64,000 bases of DNA from contig VZDJ01000346.1 in NCBI GenBank assembly GCA_008694505.1, positions 8,915,244 to 8,979,243 on the forward strand. Reading direction: 5' to 3'. Shown piece after piece: positions 49,042-59,533 of this stretch; the first letter of the stretch is position 1, and each line of letters starts with the position of its first letter. The notes beneath the pieces are model-generated. The model searched no databases. It was given only the letters and a program-made list of their open reading frames with translations, and had not been told where the DNA came from. Both the position numbers and the translations under genes were made by a program. Source of the stretch: Cyanoderma ruficeps. Its lineage: Eukaryota > Chordata > Aves > Passeriformes > Timaliidae.

Positions 49042-51053
49042 GTAATTCCTGCGAGTTGTGATGCTTTAATTTCAGGCTGAAAGATAAAGGCAGGTGGTGT
49101 TTTTGGTTTCTTTCTTCTTAATTCTTAATTTAAGGTAGATATTCAATTTCAGTTAAATTATTTTAACCTTTTAAGTAATAAAAATCACAATTATTATTCC
49201 TCAGAATTAGGTCTAATTCCATAGAAATACATAGAAATCATTGCAAATTTAGGAGAATGGTTTTTTTTGCACTTACTGCTCCCTTGATCCATTAGACCAA
49301 AATAATTCATTTTAACTTAACTTCAGAATGGGAAATTCCTGAAATATTGGTACATGATGTGTTAATGAGTGCCTTATTTAATGATTTTTGCTATGTTACT
49401 CTTACGTGCTGAAGAGAAACAACTTAGTTTTTCAGAAACATCTGTTGCTGAGGCAAAGCAGCAGTTAATGTAATGAAGAGAGCTAAGCTGGTATCTCTGC
49501 TGTGTCACATGGCACAGTGCTGTGCAGACACCTGTGTAAAACTTCAGTAATTAATCCCAAGCAGTACATCAGCAATACTGTGTGTATTCAGGGGAGGTAG
49601 CTTAGTGCCTTCCCACTTTGCAAGTTCTGTTGTCTGGATAGTTTGCTACACCAACATGATTGTGTCACTTAACACCCAGGCACAGGGTTCTGCAGACAGA
49701 TTGCATGTGCCATCTTCTAGTTTGTTTTGGCCATGAACACACCAGTCTTGACAGAGAGAGAGCCTGTGTACTCTTTGATCAGCTAGGGTAGTATTTGCCA
49801 TCACAGATCAACAAATTCCATTATGAATTAAGAAATTAAGAGAAAATAGAATAGTTGTGTTACTCCTTGAGAGGAAAAACATAGTTAAAAGCTTCAGCAT
49901 GGCTGTTGGCATTGGATATAAGTAAAATATTTAGGAGCACAAATCATTTTGTCTTGGGAATCAATGTCTGCAAGGTCTTATTGAATGCTTATTGTTACCT
50001 ATGTACTATAGGAAGGAGATTTACTATCAATTTAACAATGTTACCGTCATTTCTTTATAATTTTATTCCTGATCAGCTGTCTTAAAAATTATTTCAATTC
50101 CTCTGTTTTTGCCTAAGTTACAAATGCATTTATTGTTTGTATATAATGTAATATATTACTTGCTAATTAAAATTTATACTTTTTTTTATTTAATCTTTTA
50201 AAATCATGTCACAGCACAGGAATGCTGAGCATGTCCTGGGATGCATCAGGCTCAGCATCACCAGCCAGGCAAGGGAGAGGATTGTCCTGCTCTGCTTTGC
50301 ACTGGGGCAGCCTCACCTTGAATATTGTGTGAAGTTTTGGGCACCACAATATAAGAAAGTTATTAAACTACCAGAAAGCATCCAAAGGAGGGCAACAAAG
50401 AGGGTGAAGGGCCTTGAAGGGAAGCCATGTGAGCAGGATCTAAGGTTACTTGATCTGTTCAGCCTGGAAAAGAGGACACTGAGAGGAGACCTCATTCCTG
50501 TCTACAGCTTCCTCATGAGGGGAAGAGAAAGGACAGACAATGATCCCTGTTCTGTGGTCCCTGTGACAGGACCCAAGGGAATGGCCTGAAGTTATATCAG
50601 GGAAGGTTTAGGTTAGATTGTTCGAAAAAGGTTCTTCACCAGTGGCTGGACACTGGAACAGCTCCCCAGGGAAGTGGTCACAGCATCAGCCTGACAGAGT
50701 TCAAGAAGCATTTGGATAATGCTCTCGAGCACGTGGTGTGTCTCCCAGGGATTGTGCTGAGCAGGGCCAGGAGTCTGACTCAGTGATCCTTGTGGGTCCC
50801 TTCCAACCCAAAATATTCTTTGATTCTGTGAAATCCCAGTAGCCAGCTCATCTTAACAAATTTTGGGGGGGAAAAACAAGCAAACAAAACCCTAAAGCCC
50901 CCCCAACAAACTCAAAACTTTGTCCACTTGACAAAATTGTCACTGTTCACATTTATATTTTCTAATCTATTTGGAGTACCTTTCCTATGTATATATCTCT
51001 GTGGACTAAAACCAAAAGCAGAGAATAGACAAGGTGAACTTTCTGTCTTCCAG
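49042..51053 (+). other. VPS13B: VPS13B intron 27 (up to the first alternative exon)
   Basis: 2.0 kb, with a sense CR1 LINE fragment at 50212-50830. The rest is AT-rich. The acceptor of the alternative exon has a short pyrimidine tract (CTTTCTGTCTTCCAG). Confidence 0.8.
50212..50830 (+). mobile_element. CR1 LINE 3' end with ORF2 tail (sense)
   Basis: This is the best-preserved transposon in the window. The + strand frame is still open from 50206 to 50589 and encodes the C-terminal part of the CR1 ORF2 reverse-transcriptase protein: QPHLEYCVKFWAPQYKKVIK, ESIQRRATKRVKGLEG, LFSLEKRTLRGDLIPVYSFL and ending VVPVTGPKGMA. The 3' UTR follows (GGACACTGGAACAGCTCCCC, GTGATCCTTGTGGGTCCCTT) and the element ends ATTCTTTGATTCTGTG, the CR1 terminal repeat. 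It is 5'-truncated, as most CR1 copies are. It lies in the same direction as VPS13B, 223 bp upstream of the first alternative exon. Confidence 0.93.
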
Positions 51054-51120
51054 GCCAGGGGGAGTTTGGCAGTCAGGACATTTTGAAGGAATTTTTCTAC
51101 AATGCAGAGAAAAACTTTTG
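51054..51120 (+). CDS. VPS13B: VPS13B alternative exon (human exon 28b equivalent)
   Basis: The exon is 67 bp, phase 2 in and phase 0 out (CTTTTG|GTGAGA). With AG from the previous exon it encodes R, then PGGVWQSGHFEGIFLQCREK and LL. This closely resembles the shorter human alternative, giving the 3997-residue isoform (human known to me as RPGEGWQSGHFEGVFLQCKE, from memory). Splicing on to 53555 is in frame. Splicing to the other alternative at 51665 is out of frame and hits TGA 20 codons in. It has a short pyrimidine tract and conventional acceptor. It lies too close to chance ORF lengths to be found by ORF size; it was found by homology and splice phase. Confidence 0.9.
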
Positions 51121-51664
51121 GTGAGATTTCTGTAGTAAACTAAAGTGCTTACCTGAATAACTCTTCTTAAGCAAATTACTTCACTTTATTCTCCTATATG
51201 TTAAAAAGAATGGTTACAAGAACTGTAGTGCAAGGCACATTTTAACACTTAAAAGCTAACTTTTTCTAAATAATACTGATTTTGTAACATATGAGTACAG
51301 CTTTACATTCACAGTGTCTTTGTTCTTGTAATCATTCTCCTCGTTGTTCTGCTGAGGCTATCTGCTGAAAATCAAGGGTAAGTCTCTTTTCTACACACAG
51401 GATTTTACTATACATTAATTCTCATTTGTCTTGACCTCTTGCTGTAGGTTGTCCTTTCACATAAAATTTTACAGTTAGGTTTTTAAATCTCATTTTCTTT
51501 GATTGAATTTCAGCTTTTTAGGAAAAGGTATGGCGCAGCTTTATCTTGCAGTTACATCGAAACATGCAAGCTAAATGTAAATTATTTTTTTTTGCTTATA
51601 GCAACTTTTTTTGTTTCTTTTTTTTCTTTCTTCCTATCTCCCATGCCTCGTTCACTGCCTCAAG
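51121..51664 (+). other. VPS13B: Intron between the two alternative exons
   Basis: 544 bp. The last ~80 bases are dominated by T and C with an AG-free zone from 51602 to 51662. It is long enough for normal splicing, so steric exclusion is unlikely to be the mechanism of mutual exclusivity. Confidence 0.8.
51583..51664 (+). promoter_or_regulatory. VPS13B: Extended pyrimidine tract and AG-exclusion zone before alternative exon 28
   Basis: Between the AG at 51600-51601 and the acceptor AG at 51663-51664 there is no AG for 61 bases, and the tract is nearly all T and C (for example TTTCTTTTTTTTCTTTCTTC). A yUnAy-type branch-point candidate, CTTAT, has its A at 51598, about 66 bases before the exon. 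The only other match inside the zone, TTCAC at 51651-51655, is too close to the AG. Such distal branch points with long AG-free pyrimidine tracts are typical of regulated, often mutually exclusive exons and bind PTB-type repressors; that role here is inferred. Confidence 0.6.
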
Positions 51665-51806
51665 CCTTGGGGAAGATTCTTGGTCTCTGGGGCAATATGG
51701 AGGTGTGTTCCTTTCCTGTACTGACAAGCTGAACAGACGTACCTTGTTGGTTCGACCTATCAGCAAGCAGGATCCTTTCAGTAACTTCTCTGGCTTGTTT
51801 CCCTCT
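51665..51806 (+). CDS. VPS13B: VPS13B alternative exon (human exon 28 equivalent)
   Basis: The exon is 142 bp, phase 2 in and phase 0 out (CCCTCT|GTAAGA). With AG from the exon at 48927 it encodes S, then LGEDSWSLGQYGGVFLSCTD, KLNRRTLLVRPISKQDPFSN and FSGLFPS. This matches the longer human alternative, giving the 4022-residue isoform; the 75-bp size difference from the other exon equals exactly the 25-residue difference between the human isoforms. The two alternatives share the pattern W-S-G-x-(F/Y)-x-G-(V/I)-F-L-x-C, which suggests origin by exon duplication followed by extension of this copy. The borders depend on the acceptor CTCAAG, which is weak in consensus but preceded by a very strong pyrimidine tract. 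Confidence 0.9.
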
Positions 51807-53554
51807 GTAAGAATCTTTTTAAAAATTTTGAATGCAGAACTTTCACTAATAAATGCTGGCAAAAAAGAGCAAAAAAACCCTCAAATTAATTTCTCGTTGT
51901 CTAATTATTTTTTTCATACTGAATATATTTCTTGGTTAAATTGATTATGTAACTTGTGTTATTTCCACCTTATCCTTTAGTAACAGTTGTCATTTTTTAG
52001 TAGATAAGGGAACAAGGGTTGATGGTTCACAATCTTGTACATAACAACAGACCACTGAAGTCATTAAGGTTCATTTATATTAGAAGTGAGCACACACAGT
52101 ACGTTTGAAGGCCAAATATGTAAATGCCAGTACTAAGTGCTGCATTTTTTGTGTAATTCTGATATCTACTTAGGGATTTAAGTACATGGTATTACTGCAG
52201 TATACCTTTATGCAGCCTTATAAAATTGTTTCTCTAATTCTGATAATGCAACCATTAATAATTCCATATTTGAATCTTTCTTTTAAATCCTTGGAAGATT
52301 ACTTGCTGGTTGATAATATCTCAGTGTGAGATATTTAAGCCATTTTCTTCTTGCCTCTTTATCCTTGAAGAATTTTGTGTTATGACATTGGCCTCTTCTC
52401 CTGTGAGTCTATGGAATTATTTTATATTAGTGAAAGTTCTGGATGGTCTGATTTATTTTCATCATGAAAATTGATTGGGAGTACTTTCTATTATTCTGTT
52501 TGTTTCAGTTCTTATAGTAAATTAATTTACCAGTTTATTTCAATTAATTTAATTTTAAAAGCTTCCAGTTTTCCACCATTTAAACTGTGTATCCTGTTTA
52601 TTTAAGAAAGAGGTGTTGTTCTTCTGCTAACAATGTGTAAATTATATTAAATTGATTTCTATAAAATTTAACATGCTGAAAGAAGCAACTACTTGCAAAA
52701 TATAGTTGTTTTCATTTGTGCTTACATGATAAAAGCTAATATTTAAATAATCTTAAAGAGTTCTGTGAACATGTTTATTACATTGTTTTTTACATTTTGC
52801 CATTATTAACAATGACTAAAAACTTTCAAAGGTAATATGGAAACTCTCCTATACATCTTGTGGGAGCTAAGCATTTAATTGTCATATTTAGCAAGACAAA
52901 TATGTCTTAACTAAAGGAATCTGCTGGTTTTAAAGTACAATGCAATGTATAATGAAATTATGTGCTTTAGCAGATGACACAGCTACTTTCATTAAATACT
53001 CAGAGGAGATGAGGCAAAACCAGTTGAATACTAATTTAGGTGGCTATGGGTGATTTATACACACATGTTGAGATGGGGTGAAGCCAATGTGATATTTTAA
53101 CAGATATGCTGTCTGCACCTACAGAAGGAACAGTGCAAAGGGAGTGAGATCTACAAATGTTTTAAATGAAGGAAGAATCAAAATATATAACTGTGTTAAA
53201 AAATATCAGAAAGATTTGGTCAATTTAGTTTCATGGAAAAATTAGGGGTTTTTGGCTGATTAGATGTGAGTTTCATGAAACATAAGTAATTAGAAAAATA
53301 CGTTCAGAAATTTGTAGTTTTAGATGACTTGATGCAGAGAAGTTTAGACAAGTTGTGGACAAAATGTGCATTCAGAGAAATGAACGGTGTTTGGGGTTTT
53401 TTTTTACTGTTAAATGACTGCAGAAAGCTACTAAAAATATAGAATCCTAAATAACCAGAAATATGGTAATTAATGTATTAACTACCATAATTAATTAACT
53501 TATTTCATGTAGATTTTTGCAGCAGTTTATTTATTTTATTTTTCCTTGAAACAG
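51807..53554 (+). other. VPS13B: VPS13B intron 28
   Basis: 1.7 kb, AT-rich. No repeat or RNA gene recognised. The acceptor at 53554 follows TTTTTCCTTGAAACAG. Confidence 0.8.
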
Positions 53555-53963
53555 ACAACTGCAAAACTTTTAGATGGTTCACACCAGCAACATGGATTTC
53601 TTTCTCTCACTTATACCAAAGCTGTGACAAAAAATGTCCGGCACAAACTGATATCAAGAAATGAACGAAGAACGTTCCATAAGCTGTCAGAAGGTCACAC
53701 TGATGGTTCTCCTCATTTTCTCCATGAGATCCTTCTCTCTGCTCAGGCCTTTGATGTGGTCCTTTGTTTTCCTTTGCTAAATGCAATTGCAAGCATTTTT
53801 CAAGCCAGGTTGCCAAGGAGTCAAAAGGAGAAAAGAAAGTCACCGGGCCAACCAACGAGGACTCACGCTCTGACTTCCCGCAACTTGCCTCTGATTTATA
53901 TCAACACGGGCGTAATAAGAATCTTCTTTCCCAAAAATGAGGAAGATCATCATATTGCAGAAG
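53555..53963 (+). CDS. VPS13B: VPS13B coding exon (human exon 29 equivalent)
   Basis: At 409 bp this is the largest exon in the window, phase 0 in and phase 1 out (GCAGAAG|GTACAG). It encodes TTAKLLDGSHQQHGFLSLTY, TKAVTKNVRHKLISRNERRT, FHKLSEGHTDGSPHFLHEIL, LSAQAFDVVLCFPLLNAIAS and IFQARLPRSQKEKRKSPGQP, then TRTHALTSRNLPLIYINTGV and IRIFFPKNEEDHHIAE. It closely follows human from start to finish, with groove strands (GFLSLTYTKAVTKNV, AFDVVLCFPLL, PLIYINTGVIRIFFP) around a short basic loop (SQKEKRKSPGQP). It is the common downstream partner of both alternative exons. An 82-codon minus-strand frame is a shadow. Confidence 0.96.
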
Positions 53964-56797
53964 GTACAGTATTTTATGTTAGAGATTTTTCTTTTTGTTC
54001 AGTTTTGTAGATAAATACTTCTAGTTAAATCACTGATTGTTGTTTCTGTTTGAAAGATCAGAGTTAGGAAACATCTAACATTCATGCTGCTTCTCTGCAT
54101 ATTTGCTCATATTTGGTACCTACAGAGTTTGAATTTAAAATGTGATTGTAAAGAATGGTGAAAAATTGTGGAAAGAGAACTGAACCCAGTTCAGCAGTGG
54201 TGATTCTGTGTCAGCTTTCATTACACTGGTATCAGTGCAGTGTTCCATAGACACCTGTTCCAGCAGTGGATTGTGAGCAGGGAGCCTTAGCTCTTGTGGA
54301 CATTGACAGCTGGAAAAACATGTGGTAGTAAAGCAAGTAGATAGTTTAGTTTGTAAAATATTATTAAAATGTACCTCAAGGATGATGCCCAATAGATGAT
54401 GCAGTTTAGCATTTAATTGAAGCTACTCCAGTTCTCTTGTACAAAAGGCTTTCAGGTATTAACAGAGTTTGGGTAGTGTAGAATGTTCATAAATAGCTGT
54501 CTGATCAATGGATAATACTTGTTCTGTAAGATACTGTTTTCCATTTGTATGTAAATACATATTTCCATCCCTATTGCAATCTTTATAGATAAAAATAGAT
54601 ATGCTGATGTTAAAATTAGACCATGTAACAGCTAATAGGAGTACATTCACTCCTCACAATTCTTCTGGAGATTTAAAACAAAAAGTAATGTTTTCCTAAT
54701 ATCATGATACATTTACATAAGTTCTGTGGATATGGAGCGGTTTTTTTACCATCATGTACAACACACAATATAATCCTAAGAGTATTGTCTTCAGATTTTT
54801 CTCATAACCTAGCTGCAAGAAGTGCATGCAGTGATAATTTACATAGATCATTTTTTTGCCAGCATCCTCTGCAATTTTCCAACTGGGATTGCTGAAAGCA
54901 CAGGAAGATAAAATTAGACTGACTGTCTTGGCAAGAAAGAATTATGATTCCAGTTGGAAGGAAGTTCTAGGGCATGCTGTCAAGGAAATTTTTGTAAAAG
55001 TATGTTTCTGTAGCTCTGTAGCTGCATACTTCATTAAAAACAAATTATAAAAAAATACTTTGTCTTTTTGCTGTTTCTTGCTTAAGAATGCTTGCAAGGA
55101 ACAGAATTGCCATGGTTAAGCAGTCAATGTAGGAAGAAAAGTTTTGCTTTTAAAGCAAAATGCTAAAGATTATCCTAATTAATAAGAAAGCCAGCTACTC
55201 TCTTCCACTGGAAAACTCTGAAATTGTATCACTATGAAAATTGGTAGTGTTCTTTCATTTCTTCTTTCACCCCAGATTTCCCAAAGTCTCATTTGTTTAT
55301 GAACATGAAATGAATTGCTTCTCTCTTCACCTGCTTATTGTCATCAAGAATAATAGAAATTAGAAACAATAAGGAGCAAGAGTTGAATAAGACCTACATC
55401 TCTGTTGTATTAGGTCAGGAGAGTGTTATATTTTTTGGAGATATGCCTCCGTAAGATCCTCATTCATTATTTATTGACTAGGAGAGATTTTCAATACAGC
55501 AAGACTTGTGTGTTCCAATTTATGATTACTGCAGTAAAAGCCGAAAAATTATTTTAGTTTCTCTTCTAGTCAGTTCTCTGCTGTGCATACTGATAACTAC
55601 AAAAACTATCCTTCTCCCAAACTCCAGAAGTAATTGTGACTTTATATGTATTGTTAAGGAAAAAAAGCAGATCTGTTGTTTACTCGCAACTTCCACAATG
55701 AACTGTGGTAGACAAACAGTGAAATACTAAAAATCATGTTTCTTCTTCTGAGGAATTTGCATACGTGCATGCATGACTACACCCACACAATTTTATAGTA
55801 TTTAAGTTTCGTGGTTTTTGCAGTAGCACCAGTCAACATTTCTTTTTGTGGTATATTTGAGGGCAGCATTGTCTCCTTGGCAATAAGCAATGCTGCTTTC
55901 TCTAAGTTTGATTTGTTAATATCTCAGGTGGTTTTCAAGCTCTGGCCAACAGCCTGAGCTTACTCAGCAATGAAGTAAAGGTAACTAAATATATGAAAGC
56001 AATATATGACAAGTAGGAATAAGAATTACTGCATAGCAGAAGACTTTAAGTAAAAACTGTAAATTGCAAAAAACTGATAAGAACTTGTAAAGACATAAAA
56101 AATCCACATCTGGCTGGTTTGAGGACAATAGCAACTCTTTTTTGTACATACTAAGAGCAAAATATCAGGAATCACTATAAAGGACATGATAAATTTGTTG
56201 ATAGTGAAAAAGAAAAGGCAGCACACTGAATAAATGTATGTCCTGCATTTGTAGAAGTGATATATTCTTGTCACATGAGCATGACTCTACTTTGAAGTCT
56301 GTCATAACATATGGTCTGTAACATCCTCCTCACTTACTGTTAAAGTTTCAAATCAGTCAGGCTGAGTAAGTTTGCCCAGGGATCTTGGTCTTTGGAGGCT
56401 AATTCTTAACACACCTTGGAAGAACAGATTTTAGACAGCTGAAGGTTTATCTAGTAAAATGAAAAGTGTAATGTTCAAATAAAATTAAGACAGGTAGTTT
56501 TATTGTTCTCCCTCAGAGAACATAAAGGAAAAAATATTACAGGATTCAGTTGATAAAAAATTACATATTTGTTACATGATAATAAATATGGTTTATGGAA
56601 AATTAGACTTTTAAAACCCATCTGATTTCCATTCTTCATTGTGGTTTCAATTCTTAGTTGATAAAACGTTTGCAAAGATTTGATATGCTTAGACTTTTCT
56701 AGGGAGTTTGACATTTTGCTTGGTATTTAATTTAAATACATCCCCATACTGTCTCTGTGGAAATGTTAAACGAATTTAAAATGGCTAACCAGGAATC

Positions 56798-56830
56798 AAA
56801 AAAAAAAAAAAAAAACCCAAAAAAAACCCC
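56798..56830. repeat. A-rich tract
   Basis: Eighteen A residues, CCC, eight A residues, then CCCC. It may be the tail of an old retroelement, but none is recognisable to its left. Confidence 0.85.
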
Positions 56831-57039
56831 ACACCACAAAAATTCATCAGTTGGGAATAATAAATGAAATTGGTGTTTAATAGTCTGAAAGTAAATATAA
56901 AACTGTTACTGCTATCATCAGCAAATGTTGCAAAGAATTTCCTGAGGCCATGCATCTGGGTTACTGTGCTTACATCACTGCTTGTAGAAAATACAGTAAA
57001 TCTTCCAAAGCTAAAGTTATAAATCAAGGAAACAGTTTA

Positions 57040-57340
57040 CACAGGCTGGGTCTTCAGGACTGGAGAGACTATCCTGGGAAACAGTGGCTGAAACAGCTTG
57101 AGGGTCACAGAGGACTAAGGGAAAAGAAATCAGGGAGGTAGCTATACTTCTGCATGTGGCAGATGCTGGAATATCATGTCCAATTTGCTTTCTCTTGTAA
57201 AACTGGTATTGATAAAAGTAGAGAGGATGCTGAAAAGTATCAAAAATGTTAAGTGCTAGACAGGGAGGTTTAAAAGGAATGATTAAAAGAACATAATGTA
57301 TTTCGCTCAGCAAAAAGATGACTGAGTGGATAAAATCAAA
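57040..57340 (+). mobile_element. Possible very old CR1 relic
   Basis: Scattered similarity, in order, to the CR1 ORF2 end: a TGGAATATCATGTCCAATTT block resembling the LEYCVQF coding region, GAAAAGTATCAAAAATG, and TTCGCTCAGC where intact copies have TTCAGCCTGG. Too decayed to be sure. Confidence 0.3.
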
Positions 57341-59421
57341 TGAGATTGAGTCTGTAATATTTTCCTAGATTGTACTTATATTGTAAGTATAAAGTAATAT
57401 ATGTACAGTATTATATTGTAAGTTTACTTAAACTGTAAATATGTTTTTAAAATGTAGTATAGATGTTTGTCCCCTCAATTTTTTTAATATCTGCAATGAC
57501 TGTGATTGTTTACTACATTATTCTCATATTTTGAAAAGCATGGTTTAATGAATGGAAATACGAATTCGTATGAATTTATATGACTTTTTAGAAACCAGCT
57601 GATTATATTAATGTCTGTGATTCTTTCTGATTTAAAATTGGCTTATTTATTGACCTACATAAACTGTACACAAGAGGCCCATGCCCAGCCTTGAAAAAAA
57701 CCCCTAAAATACTTACACAATTTACATGTGTAAATGTAAAAATGTTATGGGTAGTCCTGTGTTTATTTTGCTTTGCTAAGTGTCAGAAACAAAATTCTTA
57801 GCCTAAGATATATTTTGTTAAGAACCACTTCCCAAGAATAAGGCATCTGCCACCTAATTAAGTTGCAGTTGTAATCAGATGTATGTTGAATACCATCACT
57901 CCATTTTCTTATGTGACTATTGGAAAGCAAATACCCAAGACCTAAGTGTACAGTGGCAGTATTCTAGTACTTAGTACAATGCCTTACTAACTTTTGAAAA
58001 CGTGAGTTCAGATTTAGTCAAAAAATTGAGGGTTTAATCCACTTAACTCTTGTATCTTATTTCAACAACCAAACAGTCTGTCAATAGTTTTGTTTTGCTT
58101 TGGGGGGCTAAAGGATTTGTCTTTTCTTTGTAAGTAGATGAGTTTCCTTTAAATAGATCGCTTGTGTGCTAATAGATTTGAGTATCAGAACTTGTGTTCC
58201 CACTTTGCCACAAATTTACTGGGGTATTCCCTACAATAATTTGAAAATATCATATTAGAATTTCTATGATTTCTTAGATCTGTTCAGAATAAAACATGTC
58301 TTTATATGTATTTAACTGCAAAGCATGGCATCATTTTCACCAAGATACTACCAGGTCTGAAGAAATCATTTTTTTAAACTTACAGATTTTACTGTTTCTT
58401 ACCACACTAAGCATTTCACCCTTTGGTAAAATACTTAAACTATCTTCTACTGCAATCTTGTTTTCATAACTCATATATGAGAGTCTTGCAGAACTTCCTT
58501 GAATGTTGGAGCAGGTGTGATGTCGTTCCATCCATGTTACATCTCACACAGGTGTTGCAGTGAGCCGTTTCCCTTCAGATGATGAACTCTTTGAACTTGC
58601 ATCACATGTGCTCCAGAGTTTCCTAGTTAATACAGAGTCTTCTGAGCACAGCCTTACGCAAGTGCTTTGTCTGTGCCTGCTGACAGAGTTAGCTTTTTAC
58701 AAAAAATATGGTGCTATTTTATTTCTGGGCAGAACTTTGGTTTCCCGTCTAATATGACCACTGCTTTTAAAGCTAAGAAACTTTACATGTGGCTGAAATT
58801 TGAAAATTATGGAGATAAGTGGAAAGCAGAGATTTTTCTCCTTGGAATAATTTTGTTATTGATGTGAAATTTACTGTCCAGTATAACATCTTGTGCTTTG
58901 TATATGTGTCAGATTTCAGATTCTCTTGTTTCAGTCCTTGTGTTTGAACTTTTCATGTGTGTTGCAGCCGATTCCAAATGCTACCAGGATGGTTATACTG
59001 TGATATCCTGTAATGTTTTACATCTAAAGATATAGGCCCATAATAAAAAGGGTGCACAATTCAGAGTGGTTTACATGCTGATATTTCAGCAAATAGTTAT
59101 TGGAGAAACAAACAGATCACAAAGAATCTGTGATAAAATGTCTGAAGTCATTTTGGAATAAAACCCCTCACAAAAAGTGTCAGAGAGAATGAGAAGTCAC
59201 AGACCAGGATTCAGTGGTGTGATAAAACTCTGGGGAAGTGAAATTACAATAGTTTTGTCTTTATGTATCACAGCAGGGCTATTGATTTTATGTTGCTCCT
59301 GTGCAAAATTGAATCCTTAGCAAATATTATGTACATTTTTAAAAGAAATAGCTTTTCAGTGTTCCTGCTATGTGCATTTGACTTTTAATCAAACACATAT
59401 TTTCTCTTCTCCTAACTACAG

Positions 59422-59533
59422 CTAATCCATCAATTAAAGAAGACACTTTGGTTCTCAAGATTGGATCTGTCTCTATGGCTCCTCAGGCTGACAACCCTCT
59501 TAGTAGAGCTGTGCTCAGAAAAGACATTTATCA
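59422..59533 (+). CDS. VPS13B: VPS13B coding exon (human exon 30 equivalent)
   Basis: The exon is 112 bp, phase 1 in and phase 2 out (TATCA|GTAAGT). It encodes ANPSIKEDTLVLKIGSVSMA, PQADNPLSRAVLRKDIY and the first two bases of a Gln codon, matching human (human continues IYQRALNLG, from memory). The previous exon's final G plus CT gives Ala. The exon end is ambiguous by eye because the genome reads TATCAGTAAGTG: the donor must be the GTAAGT, so the Gln codon is completed by the next exon, beyond the window. Reading through would meet TAA immediately. Confidence 0.92.

Larger units (their letters stand above)
53964..59421 (+). other. VPS13B: VPS13B intron 29
   Basis: 5.5 kb. It contains an A-rich low-complexity tract (56798-56830) and a very degraded CR1-like stretch (about 57040-57340). 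The remaining frames of 60-98 codons on both strands show no family features. The acceptor is CTCCTAACTACAG at 59421, with a near-ideal branch point (CTAAC). Confidence 0.7.

Noticed and set aside
50206..50589. 127-codon frame as a host gene
   Set aside because: It is the C-terminal end of CR1 ORF2, followed by the CR1 3' UTR and terminal repeat.
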